64,000 nt of DNA from Rubrobacter calidifluminis (GCF_028617075.1 NZ_JAQKGV010000009.1:62001-126000), one strand, 5' to 3'; numbered from the stretch's first letter, positions 40,516 to 48,896 are shown. Numbers and translations are program-made. Notes: generated from the sequence alone by a model not told the origin.

Positions 40516-41558
40516 CCGAGACGCGCGCCTCGGACGCCTCCGGCCGGATGAGCGTCGGCGCCATAGAGCACGAGCTCGCCCGGCTCAGGATGAACGACGA
40601 CGGGACCATCGGCCTGAGGGCGAGCGTGCTGAACCTCGTCGTGGTGACCTCGGAGGAGGCGGCCCCCGCGGTGACGGAGCTCGTCTCCGGGCTCTCGGGG
40701 CGTTTCCCGTGCCGGGCGATAGTCTTCATCTCCGAGCCGGAGGCGCCCCACGACGACTTCGACGTGGGGCTGGCTGCCTTCTGCAGCACGCGCGGGGGCG
40801 GGCAGGTGTGCGCCGAGCAGATCACGATCCACGCCTGTGGGGCCCCGGCGCGGCACCTGGAGAGCCTCGCCGAGCCGCTCCTCATCCCGGACCTTCCGGT
40901 CTTCCTCTTCTATCCGGATGAATTCGACCCGGACGCCGGGGAGTTCGAGAGCATGGTCTCGCTCGCGGACCGGCTCATCGTCGACTCCGGGCGGGCGTCC
41001 GACCCGGAGGGTTTCCTGCGCCGGCTTTCGCTGTTAGCGGAGGATCCCGGCGTTCCCGACCTCGGGGATCTCGAATGGGTGGCGCTCTCGCCCTGGCGGG
41101 CTCTTCTCGCGGACATGTTCTCTCCTCCAGAGAGGGCCGGAATGCTGGAGGGGATAGAGCGTGTCCGGATAATCCACGACGGCGGGGGCGAGGGCAGGGC
41201 GCGTGCGCTGCTCTTCGCCGGTTGGCTCGCCGCCTCGCTCGGATGGAAGCCCGAGGAGGGAGGTTCGTTCTCCGGGCCCGGGGGCGGGATCGAAGTCCTC
41301 TTCGAGGAGGGGGATGGAGCACCGCTGCGCCGGGTCGAGGTCTCCGTCCGGGATCTCGTCTTCCGGGTCAGCCGGTGCCGGGATGCGGCGGAGTTCCGGG
41401 CCGAGGTCGAACGTGGGGGAGAGATACTGGCCGGGCGGACGGTGCATCTGGGCTACTCCAGCGTGGAGGAGATCCTCGGCGAGGAGCTCCAGCACCGGGG
41501 CGACGACCGCAACCTGCTGGACGCCCTCAAGGTCGTGGGAAGGATGGTGGAGCGGTGA
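40512..41558 (+). CDS. opcA: OpcA-like glucose-6-phosphate dehydrogenase assembly protein
   Basis: A 348-residue protein of the OpcA family, an allosteric/assembly partner of glucose-6-phosphate dehydrogenase. It has no catalytic motif. Matching features are RASVLNLVVVTSEEAA near the N-terminus, CAEQITIHACG, the LLIPDLPVFLFYPDEF segment, and the ALSPWRALLADMFSPPE stretch in the middle. Identification rests on these and on its place between zwf and pgl, which is the usual actinobacterial order. The start GTG at 40512 overlaps the zwf stop; its own stop overlaps the pgl start. All three are therefore translationally coupled. Confidence 0.88.
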   Translation: MTETRASDASGRMSVGAIEHELARLRMNDDGTIGLRASVLNLVVVTSEEAAPAVTELVSGLSGRFPCRAIVFISEPEAPHDDFDVGLAAFCSTRGGGQVCAEQITIHACGAPARHLESLAEPLLIPDLPVFLFYPDEFDPDAGEFESMVSLADRLIVDSGRASDPEGFLRRLSLLAEDPGVPDLGDLEWVALSPWRALLADMFSPPERAGMLEGIERVRIIHDGGGEGRARALLFAGWLAASLGWKPEEGGSFSGPGGGIEVLFEEGDGAPLRRVEVSVRDLVFRVSRCRDAAEFRAEVERGGEILAGRTVHLGYSSVEEILGEELQHRGDDRNLLDALKVVGRMVER

Positions 41559-42286
41559 AGGTCTCGGTCTTCGAGGACCCGCACCGGCTCGCCGGGGCTG
41601 CGGCCGAGGAGTTCGCCCGCCGGGCGCGGGAGGCCGTGGAGCGGACGGGCTCTTTCACGGTGGCTCTCGCCGGTGGCTCGACCCCGCGGGAGACCTACCG
41701 CCGGCTCGCGGAGGAGTACGCCACGATGGTCGAGTGGAGCCGGGTGCACTTCTTCTTCGGCGACGAGCGCGGCGTTCCCCCGGGCAGCGAAGATTCCAAC
41801 TACCGCATGGCGAGCGAGGCGCTGCTCTCGCGGGTTCCGGCCGGGGGCGTGCACCGCATCCGCGGGGAGAGGCCGCCCGAGGAGGCCGCCGCCCTGTACG
41901 AGGCCGAGCTGCACCGCTTCTTCGGGGTGAGAAGGAGGCCGCCCGAGATGGATCTCATCCTGCTCGGCCTCGGGGACGATGGACACACGGCGAGCCTCTT
42001 CCCGAAGACGCCCGCGCTGCGGGAGCGCCGCAGGTGGGTGGTGGCCAACCCGGTGGAGAAGCTCTCTACCACCAGGATCACGCTGACCCTCCCCGTCATA
42101 AACGCCGCCCGGGCTGTGATGTTCCTCGTCGCCGGGGAGGGCAAGGCGAAGGCGCTGAAGATGGTGCTCGAGGAGAACGCCGATCCGGCGGAGTATCCGG
42201 CCAGGCTGGTGAGGCCCTCAGGAGATCTCACCTGGATGGTCGATCGGGCGGCAGCCTCTCTCCTGGAGAGGGTGGGTCGTGGGTGA
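41555..42286 (+). CDS. pgl: 6-phosphogluconolactonase
   Basis: A 243-residue lactonase of the NagB/DevB fold that hydrolyses 6-phosphogluconolactone to 6-phosphogluconate. Family motifs are VALAGGSTPRETYRRL, VHFFFGDERGVPP with SNYRMA, and the catalytic LGLGDDGHTASLFP. The start is the GTG at 41555, overlapping the opcA stop. It closes the oxidative pentose phosphate operon, so dehydrogenase, lactonase and decarboxylase are all present. Its last 69 bases overlap the end of the convergent sensor kinase gene, a longer overlap than is usual between convergent genes. Confidence 0.94.
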   Translation: MKVSVFEDPHRLAGAAAEEFARRAREAVERTGSFTVALAGGSTPRETYRRLAEEYATMVEWSRVHFFFGDERGVPPGSEDSNYRMASEALLSRVPAGGVHRIRGERPPEEAAALYEAELHRFFGVRRRPPEMDLILLGLGDDGHTASLFPKTPALRERRRWVVANPVEKLSTTRITLTLPVINAARAVMFLVAGEGKAKALKMVLEENADPAEYPARLVRPSGDLTWMVDRAAASLLERVGRG

Positions 42287-43747
42287 GACGTGCGGGCTGC
42301 TCGATATGGGGAGGGTGAAGCGGGCCTCACATCCCCCTCCGGGATGGTTGTTGAGAGAGATCTCGCCCCCCTGCCTCTCTATTAGCATCCGAGAGATATA
42401 GAGCCCAAGCCCGGAGGATTTCCCTCCTCTCGGGCTTTCAGCGCTGTAGAACCTTTCGAAGACGTGTGGCAGGTGACGGGGGTCGACGCCGGGTCCCGTA
42501 TCCCTGACCGAGACCTCCAACTCGTGCTCGTGATGTGCGACCTCGACCTTTATGTCCCCTCCGGGGGGTGTGAAGCGCAGGGCGTTTTCAAAGAGGTTGT
42601 CTAGCACCTCCTCTAACCGGTATAGATCCAGGCAGATTTCCCCTCCGGGGGGCGTCCCGTAGATCTCGAGAGAGAGCGCTATTCCCTGCTCCGAGGCCCG
42701 CAGACGGTACTCTCTTTCCTTGCGCTCCATCTCCCGTGTAAGGGAGATGGGGCGCGGTTCGAGCTTGAGAGAGCCCTGCTCCAGCTCGGTGAGCAGGAGG
42801 ATGTCGTTCAGGAGGTAGGATATCTTCCGGCTTGCCCCCTCCAGTACCGGCAGGTAGCGCTCCAGCCTCTGCGCGCGCCGACTTCCACTCACCCGGGAGA
42901 GCCCCTCTACGTGGCCCAGGATCACGGTGGCCGGGGTGCGCAGATCGTGTGAGAGGACGGCCAGCGTATCCTCTATCTGCTGTCTCTGACGCCACTCCCG
43001 CTCCAGAGAATCCCGAAGCTCACTGCGCAGCCTGTCTACGGCCCGGCAGAGGTCTCCCAACTCGTCGTCTCCATCGTAGCTGATCTCGAAGTCCAGATCC
43101 CTGTTGCGGATCTTCTCGGTGGCGTCCATCAGTTCCGTGATGGGGGTGCCCAGTTTTCTAGTAGCCCGGCGAGCGAAGAATACCGTCGATGCCGCGAGCA
43201 GTGCTGCCGGAAGTAACGCTGCGAGCAGCATAAGCAGGAGCAGGCCGACCTCCTTCGCTGGTCTCAGGGCCGGGTTTAGGATCGAAGAGTACCTCACCAG
43301 GATATAACCCCCGACGCGTCCGCCGTAGACCAGCGGCACGATATCCTGGATGTGCCGCTGATCTGGTGTGGCGCGTGAGGTGTTCAGAAGAGAGGCGAGC
43401 TGCTTCACTTTGGGGAGAGGTTGAAAGGTGGATTTGTCTCCTCCTACCGGCTTCCCGTAGGAATCGAGGATCACGTAGTCCATACCGTCGGCCCGGTGGG
43501 CGAGCTCCCTGAGCGAGACGGGGTCTCCAGAGAGTAATTTCGCCGCGTGCCTGGCGGCATAGTGCTCCAGACCCCGGGCCGGCTTATCGATCTTCGGGGT
43601 GCCCTGCACCTCGTGATAGATCAGGAACAGAATCGCGCTCACAGCGATGATCGAGGAGAGGGCGGTGGTGAACACCACCCCGGTGAGCCCCTTTATAAAC
43701 AGGCGTTGGATGCCGGATCCGTTCCTCACTGGGGGCCCGGGTTCCAT
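42218..43747 (-). CDS. two-component sensor histidine kinase
   Basis: A 509-residue membrane kinase. Two membrane helices (about 20-42 and 170-195) flank an extracytoplasmic sensor of ~125 residues. A HAMP linker, the phospho-accepting histidine (VLSHDLRTP, at about 272), and the ATPase domain follow, with N box LFENALRFTP, G1 DTGPGVD and G2 SGLGLYIS. The last ~30 residues beyond the ATPase fold have no homology I can see. It overlaps the response regulator gene upstream by 22 bp. As last gene of the LanFEG-like operon it probably senses the compound the exporter removes, or the damage it causes. Confidence 0.92.
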   Translation of the reverse strand: MEPGPPVRNGSGIQRLFIKGLTGVVFTTALSSIIAVSAILFLIYHEVQGTPKIDKPARGLEHYAARHAAKLLSGDPVSLRELAHRADGMDYVILDSYGKPVGGDKSTFQPLPKVKQLASLLNTSRATPDQRHIQDIVPLVYGGRVGGYILVRYSSILNPALRPAKEVGLLLLMLLAALLPAALLAASTVFFARRATRKLGTPITELMDATEKIRNRDLDFEISYDGDDELGDLCRAVDRLRSELRDSLEREWRQRQQIEDTLAVLSHDLRTPATVILGHVEGLSRVSGSRRAQRLERYLPVLEGASRKISYLLNDILLLTELEQGSLKLEPRPISLTREMERKEREYRLRASEQGIALSLEIYGTPPGGEICLDLYRLEEVLDNLFENALRFTPPGGDIKVEVAHHEHELEVSVRDTGPGVDPRHLPHVFERFYSAESPRGGKSSGLGLYISRMLIERQGGEISLNNHPGGGCEARFTLPISSSPHVSPTTHPLQERGCRPIDHPGEIS

Positions 43748-44439
43748 CTGTAGCCCACCCCCCAGACCGTCTCTATGTAGCTGGTTTCTGGGGCTGCCTC
43801 CGCGAGCTTCTTGCGGACGCGCTTCACGTGCTCGGTGACAGTCTCCAGACTTCCCATGGAGTCCATCTCCCAGACTCTATCGTAGATCTGTTCGCGCGAG
43901 AACACCTGTCTGGGGTGGAGCGCCAGAAACCGCACGAGGTCGAACTCCCTGCGTGTTAGCGGCACCCGCTTCCCCAGGTAGCGGACTTCGCGCCTGATCA
44001 TGTCTATGGAAAGGCCGCCGAAGGCTACGGCAGGCGCCCCCTCCCTGCGCGAGAGGAGCCTCCTCTCCCTCCTCAGGTGGGCCTCCACGCGGGCGATGAG
44101 CTCCCGGGTCCCGAAAGGTTTGACTACATAGTCATCGGCGCCCATCCCGAATCCAAGCACCTTGTCGGTCTCGCTCTGGCGGGCCGTGAGCAGGATTATG
44201 GGGATCTCCATCTCCTCCCGCAAGGCCCGACAGACTGTATACCCGTCGACCTTCGGCATCATTATGTCCAGCAGGACCAAATCTGGGCTGCTCCGACGGG
44301 CTTCTTCGATCGCCTCCTCGCCGTCGAAGGCGGGGATTACCCGGTAGCCTTCGTCCTCCAGCACGTCGCGCACGAACCCGACCACGTCCCGCTCGTCGTC
44401 CACCACCAGGATGGTGCCTTTCCGTGCGTTCATGACCAC
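43726..44439 (-). CDS. OmpR/PhoB-family response regulator
   Basis: A 237-residue regulator. The receiver domain (about 8-120) has the acidic pair DDERD, the phospho-accepting Asp in LVLLDIMMPKVDG, the Thr/Ser switch in LLTARQS and the Lys in VVKPFG. The C-terminal winged helix (about 145-232) has the LTRREFDLVRFLALHP and SREQIYDRVWEMD pattern with recognition helix TVTEHVKRVRKKL. It is encoded between the exporter permeases and its kinase. The two TAAACCGG repeats 11 bp apart upstream of the operon are the kind of site OmpR-type dimers bind, so autoregulation is likely. Confidence 0.93.
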   Translation of the reverse strand: MVMNARKGTILVVDDERDVVGFVRDVLEDEGYRVIPAFDGEEAIEEARRSSPDLVLLDIMMPKVDGYTVCRALREEMEIPIILLTARQSETDKVLGFGMGADDYVVKPFGTRELIARVEAHLRRERRLLSRREGAPAVAFGGLSIDMIRREVRYLGKRVPLTRREFDLVRFLALHPRQVFSREQIYDRVWEMDSMGSLETVTEHVKRVRKKLAEAAPETSYIETVWGVGYRWNPGPQ

Positions 44440-44462
44440 CAGTGTAGCCTACCTGCGCGTCT

Positions 44463-45227
44463 TCACTTTGCTTCTGAATGGGAGAACCAGAGCAGGCTCG
44501 CCGCGGCTAACGCTGCTGCGAGCGTGAGGGAGGATGCGCAGGTGTGGGTCAGGATGCCGCCCGCGGGAAACCCGGCCTGCTGCGGGGTCTCAGGGCCGAA
44601 GTAGGAGATCGCCAGCGAAACGGCCCGGGCAGGCCAGGCCCAGGGAACGTATCTCCACGGGCCGCCCGGTCCCCCTCCGAGGGGCGTCCCTCCGATGAGT
44701 GAGGCAATCAGAACACCCGCGATGCCCAACGCCGCGGCTGCGCCCGCTCCCCAGGCCTCCGCCACCCAGACCTCGAGAAAGAGGAGGGGGAGTGCGCACA
44801 ACCATGAGATGAAACCGGACGCCAGCAACGTTTCCCACGGGACCTTCCCATCCGCTTTCAACACCAGGCCGCAGGCTCCAGTTAGCATGCCGATCAGCAG
44901 CGAACTTGTAAGGGTGCAGGATGAGAGCAGTACGAGTCGTCCTCCCAGGAGTTCGGCGGGATGGACTGGACGGGTCCGCAAAGAGATCCAACGTCCCGCG
45001 CCCTCCTCTAAGGAGGATGTGATCCCGGCCAGCAGCGCCGCGCCGGCGGGGATGAAGACCATGGTCCACACTTCGAATACCGTTCGCAACAGGCCGTCCC
45101 ACGAGGCATCCCCTTCGGAGACGTACCAGGAGCAGAGCAGGGCCAGCCCGGCGGGGGACCCCACGACCAGCGGCAGTACCGGGGTGCGGCGGTACTTCAG
45201 CGCTTCGGATGAGAGCGACCCGGGCAC
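44463..45227 (-). CDS. LanG/EcsB-like ABC-2 permease (second of pair)
   Basis: A 254-residue membrane protein with six predicted helices. It shares an N-terminal SEALKYRRT motif with the upstream permease and has the same length, so the two are diverged duplicates. In LanFEG-type immunity and BceAB-unlike detoxification exporters, two such permeases pair with one ATPase. The start is the GTG at 45227, which overlaps the upstream stop (GTAG) and follows GGGAGGTGAA. A longer frame from 45260 would run into the upstream gene. The substrate is unknown; cationic peptide antibiotics are the usual targets of the family. Confidence 0.85.
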   Translation of the reverse strand: MPGSLSSEALKYRRTPVLPLVVGSPAGLALLCSWYVSEGDASWDGLLRTVFEVWTMVFIPAGAALLAGITSSLEEGAGRWISLRTRPVHPAELLGGRLVLLSSCTLTSSLLIGMLTGACGLVLKADGKVPWETLLASGFISWLCALPLLFLEVWVAEAWGAGAAAALGIAGVLIASLIGGTPLGGGPGGPWRYVPWAWPARAVSLAISYFGPETPQQAGFPAGGILTHTCASSLTLAAALAAASLLWFSHSEAK

Positions 45228-45991
45228 TACTTCACCTCCCGGCGGGAGAACCAGGCGCACCCGAACCCTGCCAGCATGAGGCCCACAGTGATGGAGACCG
45301 CGATGACGGGAATGATCAGCCCGGGATCTGAGAGCGCGCTGCCCGGCTTCAGCGGAAGGCCATTCGCGTGTGTCTCCGCAACCGGGATGTCAGCGCGGAT
45401 GGGCCAGGCCCATGGAATATAGATCCATCGGGAGCCTTCCGCCATCAGCACCCCGGCTATCATGCCCAAAACGCCCAACACCACCGAAGACCACATCCCC
45501 GCCATCTCCGAGACCAGCAACCCGATCGACATCAGGGGAAGCGAGCACGCGCAGGGCAGGAGCGGCACCATCACCGCCCGGGATACCGGCACCGGATCCG
45601 GCGCGAGCAGGAGGCCGACGGTGAGGGTGGAGGCGGCCATGACCACAGCCGCGAGGAGATTCCAGAGTTCCACCACGGCCAGCTTCGAGGCGTACATCAT
45701 CCACGGCTGTACCGGCCTGGATCGCAGGGCGATCCAGGAACCGGCGCCCCTCTCCATCCTGCTCGCCAGCGCTGGCAGGAGCGCCGATTCCAGAGGTACC
45801 CACACCGTGGTCCACCAGGTGAATACCACGGCCAGGAGCAGCGGCCAGCTCAGAGGTCTCGTCCCGAGCGAAATCTGCGCCAGGGCGTAGAGCACGCCCA
45901 CCAGCGCGGGGCCCACTACCAGGATCCGTCGTACGAGCGTCCGGCGGTATTTCAGAACCTCAGAGCGCGCGGCTTTCAGCAGCGGGTTCAT
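45227..45991 (-). CDS. LanE-like ABC-2 permease (first of pair)
   Basis: A 254-residue membrane protein with about six helices. It begins MNPLLKAARSEVLKYRRT and has the conserved ERGAGSWIALRSRPVQPW cytoplasmic loop that also occurs, diverged, in the next gene (EGAGRWISLRTRPVHP). This loop is a usual ATPase-coupling site. The start ATG overlaps the stop of the ATPase gene (ATGA). The protein forms one half of the membrane channel with its paralogue. The pair, the ATPase and a two-component system in one operon is the architecture of peptide-antibiotic self-protection and resistance modules. Confidence 0.85.
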   Translation of the reverse strand: MNPLLKAARSEVLKYRRTLVRRILVVGPALVGVLYALAQISLGTRPLSWPLLLAVVFTWWTTVWVPLESALLPALASRMERGAGSWIALRSRPVQPWMMYASKLAVVELWNLLAAVVMAASTLTVGLLLAPDPVPVSRAVMVPLLPCACSLPLMSIGLLVSEMAGMWSSVVLGVLGMIAGVLMAEGSRWIYIPWAWPIRADIPVAETHANGLPLKPGSALSDPGLIIPVIAVSITVGLMLAGFGCAWFSRREVK

Positions 45992-46695
45992 GCCTCCTCC
46001 CCCACGAGCCTCATGAACGCTGACTCGATGTCCTCCCCCGGGCCGGCCAGTCCTTCCGGCGTTCCCTGGTAGAGCAGGCGGCCGTCGGAGATCACCCCGA
46101 TCACATCGGCCGTCCTGGCTACCTCGGAGAGGATGTGGCTCGAGAGCATGACGGTGACGTTCTGCGCGCTGAATTCCCGGATGGTCTCCCGCAGCCACCT
46201 TATGCCGTGGGGGTCGAGGCCGTTGGCCGGCTCATCAAGGATCAGGAGCTCCGGGCTGCCCAGCAGGGCACCGGCTATCCCCAGCCGTTGCTTCATCCCC
46301 ATCGAATACTCCCGGACCTTCCGATCCGCAGCCTCCGACAGGCCCACCAGCTCCAGCACCTCCCTTATCCTGCGCTCGTGCAGCCCGAGCAGCCTGGTAT
46401 GGACCTCCAGGTTCTCGCGCCCGGTGAGATGGCCGTACGGGGTCGGGCCCTCGATCATGGCGCCGATCCTGCCCAGTTGTTCGCGCCGCCACCGTGCCCC
46501 GAAGAGCAGGATCTCACCCTGAGTGGGGCGGAGCAGCCCGACGAGCAGCTTGAGGAGCGTCGTCTTCCCCGCGCCGTTGGGTCCGAGCAGGCCGTAGACC
46601 GTGCCTTCCTCCACGCGCAGCCCAATATCTTCTAGCGCCGCGTGTTTTCCGAAGTGTTTGCTCAGATGCATGGTCTGGACAGCATATCCACCCAT
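45988..46695 (-). CDS. LanF/BcrA-like ABC transporter ATPase
   Basis: A 235-residue ATPase with Walker A GPNGAGKTTLLKL at about 40, a Q-loop region in MIEGPTPYGHLTGREN, the signature YSMGMKQRLGIA at about 133, Walker B LLILDEPANGLDP at about 155 and the switch histidine in LSSHILSEV. The SMG variant of the signature and the E in the Q-loop (IEGPT) are typical of the LanF/BcrA group, which exports lantibiotics and related peptides. It heads a five-gene operon. GGAGG ten bases before the ATG is a usable but distant ribosome-binding site. The promoter region carries tandem repeats. Confidence 0.93.
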   Translation of the reverse strand: MGGYAVQTMHLSKHFGKHAALEDIGLRVEEGTVYGLLGPNGAGKTTLLKLLVGLLRPTQGEILLFGARWRREQLGRIGAMIEGPTPYGHLTGRENLEVHTRLLGLHERRIREVLELVGLSEAADRKVREYSMGMKQRLGIAGALLGSPELLILDEPANGLDPHGIRWLRETIREFSAQNVTVMLSSHILSEVARTADVIGVISDGRLLYQGTPEGLAGPGEDIESAFMRLVGEEA

Positions 46696-46737
46696 CTGTT
46701 GGAGTCCTCCCGGCTTGCCTGCGTTTCACAGAGGGAG

Positions 46738-46771
46738 CGTATACGGCGTTCCTAAACCGGGCATAAACCGG
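46738..46771 (-). promoter_or_regulatory. promoter with tandem response-regulator repeats, LanFEG-like operon
   Basis: Two direct repeats of TAAACCGG (plus strand 46753-46760 and 46764-46771) are phased by 11 bp, one helical turn, as OmpR/PhoB-family sites usually are. Nine bases downstream lies a weak -10 (TATACG, 46738-46743). The repeats cover the -35 position, as for an activator. The operon encodes such a regulator. Confidence 0.6.
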
Positions 46772-46847
46772 AGGGCTCCAAAACAAAACATTTTCCAAAC
46801 TCTTTCCCGTGGCGTGCCGGATGGGGGGGCGATGTCGGCGAGGAGAC

Positions 46848-47192
46848 TTAACGCGGCCGGCTGCTGAAGGGGATCGTCCCGTGCGGCTTGTCCGAGATCC
46901 AATCGACGAAACGCCGCACCTGCGGGTGGGCGGCGAGCGCCTCGACGGTGTTGTAATCGCTCTCGAGCTCTTTCTCCGAGAAGACGGTGTGCACGTGACG
47001 GTGGCAGGGACCGCACAGCGGGACGGTGCGCTCCAGTTCCTCCCTGCGGTACGCCCTGCCGCCGCGCTTCCTCTTGCGCAACCTCCTGTGCCGGGAGCGG
47101 GGGATCAGGTGATGTCGCGTTATCCTCTCTACCTCCCGCCCGCAGAGGGCGCAGCGTCCTCCGCGCGTATCAGGAGACGGCGTCCGGGTCAT
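46848..47192 (-). CDS. HNH endonuclease-like protein
   Basis: A 114-residue protein with a compact HNH motif. A first zinc pair CALCG (about 14) is followed by the HHLIPRS catalytic histidines (about 26), a basic RRLRKRKRGG stretch, and the second zinc pair CGPCHRHVHTVFSEKEL. HNH modules cut DNA or RNA, but stand-alone small members have varied or unknown roles. Its start lies 22 bp inside the preceding small gene, so they are probably cotranscribed with the flavoprotein upstream. No recombinase, restriction or toxin partner is visible beside it. The target is unknown. Confidence 0.85.
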   Translation of the reverse strand: MTRTPSPDTRGGRCALCGREVERITRHHLIPRSRHRRLRKRKRGGRAYRREELERTVPLCGPCHRHVHTVFSEKELESDYNTVEALAAHPQVRRFVDWISDKPHGTIPFSSRPR

Positions 47193-47478
47193 CCTGGGTG
47201 GATGGAGGAGGTTGCAGGGTACCTTTCCTCACCAGCTCCACGGCGACCTCCTGGGGGTAGAGGCGACCGCTCTTTGGGTTTCTCCAGACGATGGGGCCCT
47301 CGCCGTCTTCGACCGGCTCCCAGCCTGCCTCCTCGAGCTGCCGGCGCTGTATGACGCTCTCGGTCTCCAAGTGGTTTGCCTCGCCTCCTTCCGGGCTATT
47401 CGTGCTTCCGGGTAAGGGAGTATCGCACCCTCTTCGCGGACCATCGGTGAGCGAGACGACAGGTTCCGGCACGATCAC
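47170..47478 (-). CDS. small hypothetical protein coupled to the NDH-2-like gene
   Basis: This 102-residue protein is unrecognised. The middle has a compact motif (RRQLEEAGWEPVEDGEGPIVWRN, then SGRLYPQEVAVELVRKG) that looks like a short alpha/beta fold, perhaps a DNA/RNA-binding or adaptor domain. The first ~35 and last ~15 residues look disordered. The GTG start at 47478 overlaps the stop of the flavoprotein gene (GTGA), and its end overlaps the HNH gene, so it is translationally coupled to both. A shorter version from a TTG at LETESV is possible. Confidence 0.5.
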   Translation of the reverse strand: MIVPEPVVSLTDGPRRGCDTPLPGSTNSPEGGEANHLETESVIQRRQLEEAGWEPVEDGEGPIVWRNPKSGRLYPQEVAVELVRKGTLQPPPSTQDDPDAVS

Positions 47479-48584
47479 CGCAGCCCGAGTATCTTGCGGT
47501 ACCGCTCGACCATGAGATCCCGACCTTTCAGAAGCCTGGTGGTGCGCCTCCCCACGACGAGACCACCCGCGACCGGGAATTGCGTCACGCCGTCGTCGGG
47601 TCCGACGGGTACGATCACGGGGGGATTCTGGTTCGGGGTGTAGGCCTTGAGCGCCTTCTTGCGTCCGCCCTCGGTGGCCCGGATGTTTCTGGCGGCCACC
47701 TCGGCGTGTTTCTGCGCCAGATAGGCTGTTTTCGGTTCCTCGAGGTTCGTTATGTCTCCGATCGCGAATGCGTTGTCGTACCCCGTCACCCTGAGGTAGC
47801 GGTCCACCCGTACGCGACCGGCCTCGTCGAGCGGGAACCTCCCGCGCAGAAACGATGTGTTGGGCCTCACGCCGAAGCAGATGAACCCCATCACCCCGGA
47901 GAGCGGGTGCGGGCGGAGGAGAGAGGCCTCTATTGTGGTGCCCTTGTCTGTTACGAAGGTCGTCTCGGGGTCGTTCTCATCCTCGGGCATGACGGCCTCC
48001 TCGAGGATGACCCGGACCCCTTTGGCCTCGAGTTTCTCGAGCAGCTTCCCGCCGAGCGAAGGGTTGAACCAGCCTCCCATGAGCGCCCCGTGGCTGTGTA
48101 CGAGCGCGACGCCCTTCTTCGGGTAGCAGCTCTTTATCTCCCCAGCGAGCTCTATGCCGACGGGCCCGCCGCCGAAGAGCAGGGCTCCGTCGGCCTCCTC
48201 GAGCTGACTGCCGGCCCACCTTATCGCCGCGATGGAGGGTGCTTTCTCGTCGAAGGGCGTCTTGGCGGGGAAGGGGTAGCTCGATCCGCTGGCCAGAACG
48301 AGGTAGTCGTAGGCGATCCTGCGCCCGTCTCCCAGCACGACCGTGCCTGGCTCGACGTCCTGTGCCTCCCCGCGCACCACGCTGCCGCGTGAGAGCAGGT
48401 TGTCGTAGGGCATGAAGAGCTCTTCGAGGAACCCGTGGTCGACCAACCCCCGCAGGGCGCCGATGTTGTGGAAGAAGGTGTCCTTCTTCTCCACGAGGAC
48501 GACCTCGAAGTCTCTGTCGAGCAGCTTGGCGGCGGTTACGCCGCCGTAACCGCCGCCGACTATCACGACCCTCGAAGGGCTCAC
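47475..48584 (-). CDS. NAD(P)H-dependent FAD oxidoreductase, NDH-2/AIF-like
   Basis: A 369-residue pyridine nucleotide-disulfide-type flavoprotein. The N-terminal GGGYGGVTAAKLL binds FAD, a second Rossmann motif (LLFGGGPVGIELAGEI at about 135) binds NAD(P)H, and GYDNAFAIGDI closes the FAD site near 280. There is no redox-active CxxC and no C-terminal membrane anchor is obvious. It resembles the AIF/FSP1/NDH-2 group that reduces quinones. The segment LAQKHAEVAARNIRA after the FAD motif fits. Upstream are two SPW-type membrane proteins; downstream, coupled, a small protein and an HNH gene. Confidence 0.88.
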   Translation of the reverse strand: MSPSRVVIVGGGYGGVTAAKLLDRDFEVVLVEKKDTFFHNIGALRGLVDHGFLEELFMPYDNLLSRGSVVRGEAQDVEPGTVVLGDGRRIAYDYLVLASGSSYPFPAKTPFDEKAPSIAAIRWAGSQLEEADGALLFGGGPVGIELAGEIKSCYPKKGVALVHSHGALMGGWFNPSLGGKLLEKLEAKGVRVILEEAVMPEDENDPETTFVTDKGTTIEASLLRPHPLSGVMGFICFGVRPNTSFLRGRFPLDEAGRVRVDRYLRVTGYDNAFAIGDITNLEEPKTAYLAQKHAEVAARNIRATEGGRKKALKAYTPNQNPPVIVPVGPDDGVTQFPVAGGLVVGRRTTRLLKGRDLMVERYRKILGLR

Positions 48585-48611
48585 CGGGAACGCTCCTCCC
48601 CCTGGCTATTG

Positions 48612-48896
48612 TCAGCTACGTTCCGTCTGATCTCCTCCGTCCTCACCACCTGCCTCGATCCGGGCCTGCGCCGCGTCGCGCAGCGCGAAGGAGCCGTGCA
48701 GGATCAGGGTGAGCCCGGAGAAGAAGACCAGTCCGGCTCCGATCCACATGCTGTTGGTCGTAGCCTCGGTCCAGTGGGCGCCGATCTTCTGGTAGCCGAT
48801 CGCGAACGGGGCGAAGAACAGCCACAGGCCTACGAAGAAGGTGAGCAGCGTGGTGGCCCGGGCTATCAGCAGACTCCTCGTGCTGCGGTCCCTCAT
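48612..48896 (-). CDS. SPW repeat-like two-helix membrane protein
   Basis: A 94-residue protein with two membrane helices (about 12-32 and 50-68), separated by a short loop with GLWLFFAPFAIGYQ and WTEATTNSMWIGAG. This is the pattern of SPW-type small membrane proteins (PF03779-like). The function of the family is unknown. Its ATG overlaps the stop of the preceding, related gene by four bases, so the two are translationally coupled. The short acidic C-terminal tail (GGEDGGDQTERS) is presumably cytoplasmic. Confidence 0.7.
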   Translation of the reverse strand: MRDRSTRSLLIARATTLLTFFVGLWLFFAPFAIGYQKIGAHWTEATTNSMWIGAGLVFFSGLTLILHGSFALRDAAQARIEAGGEDGGDQTERS

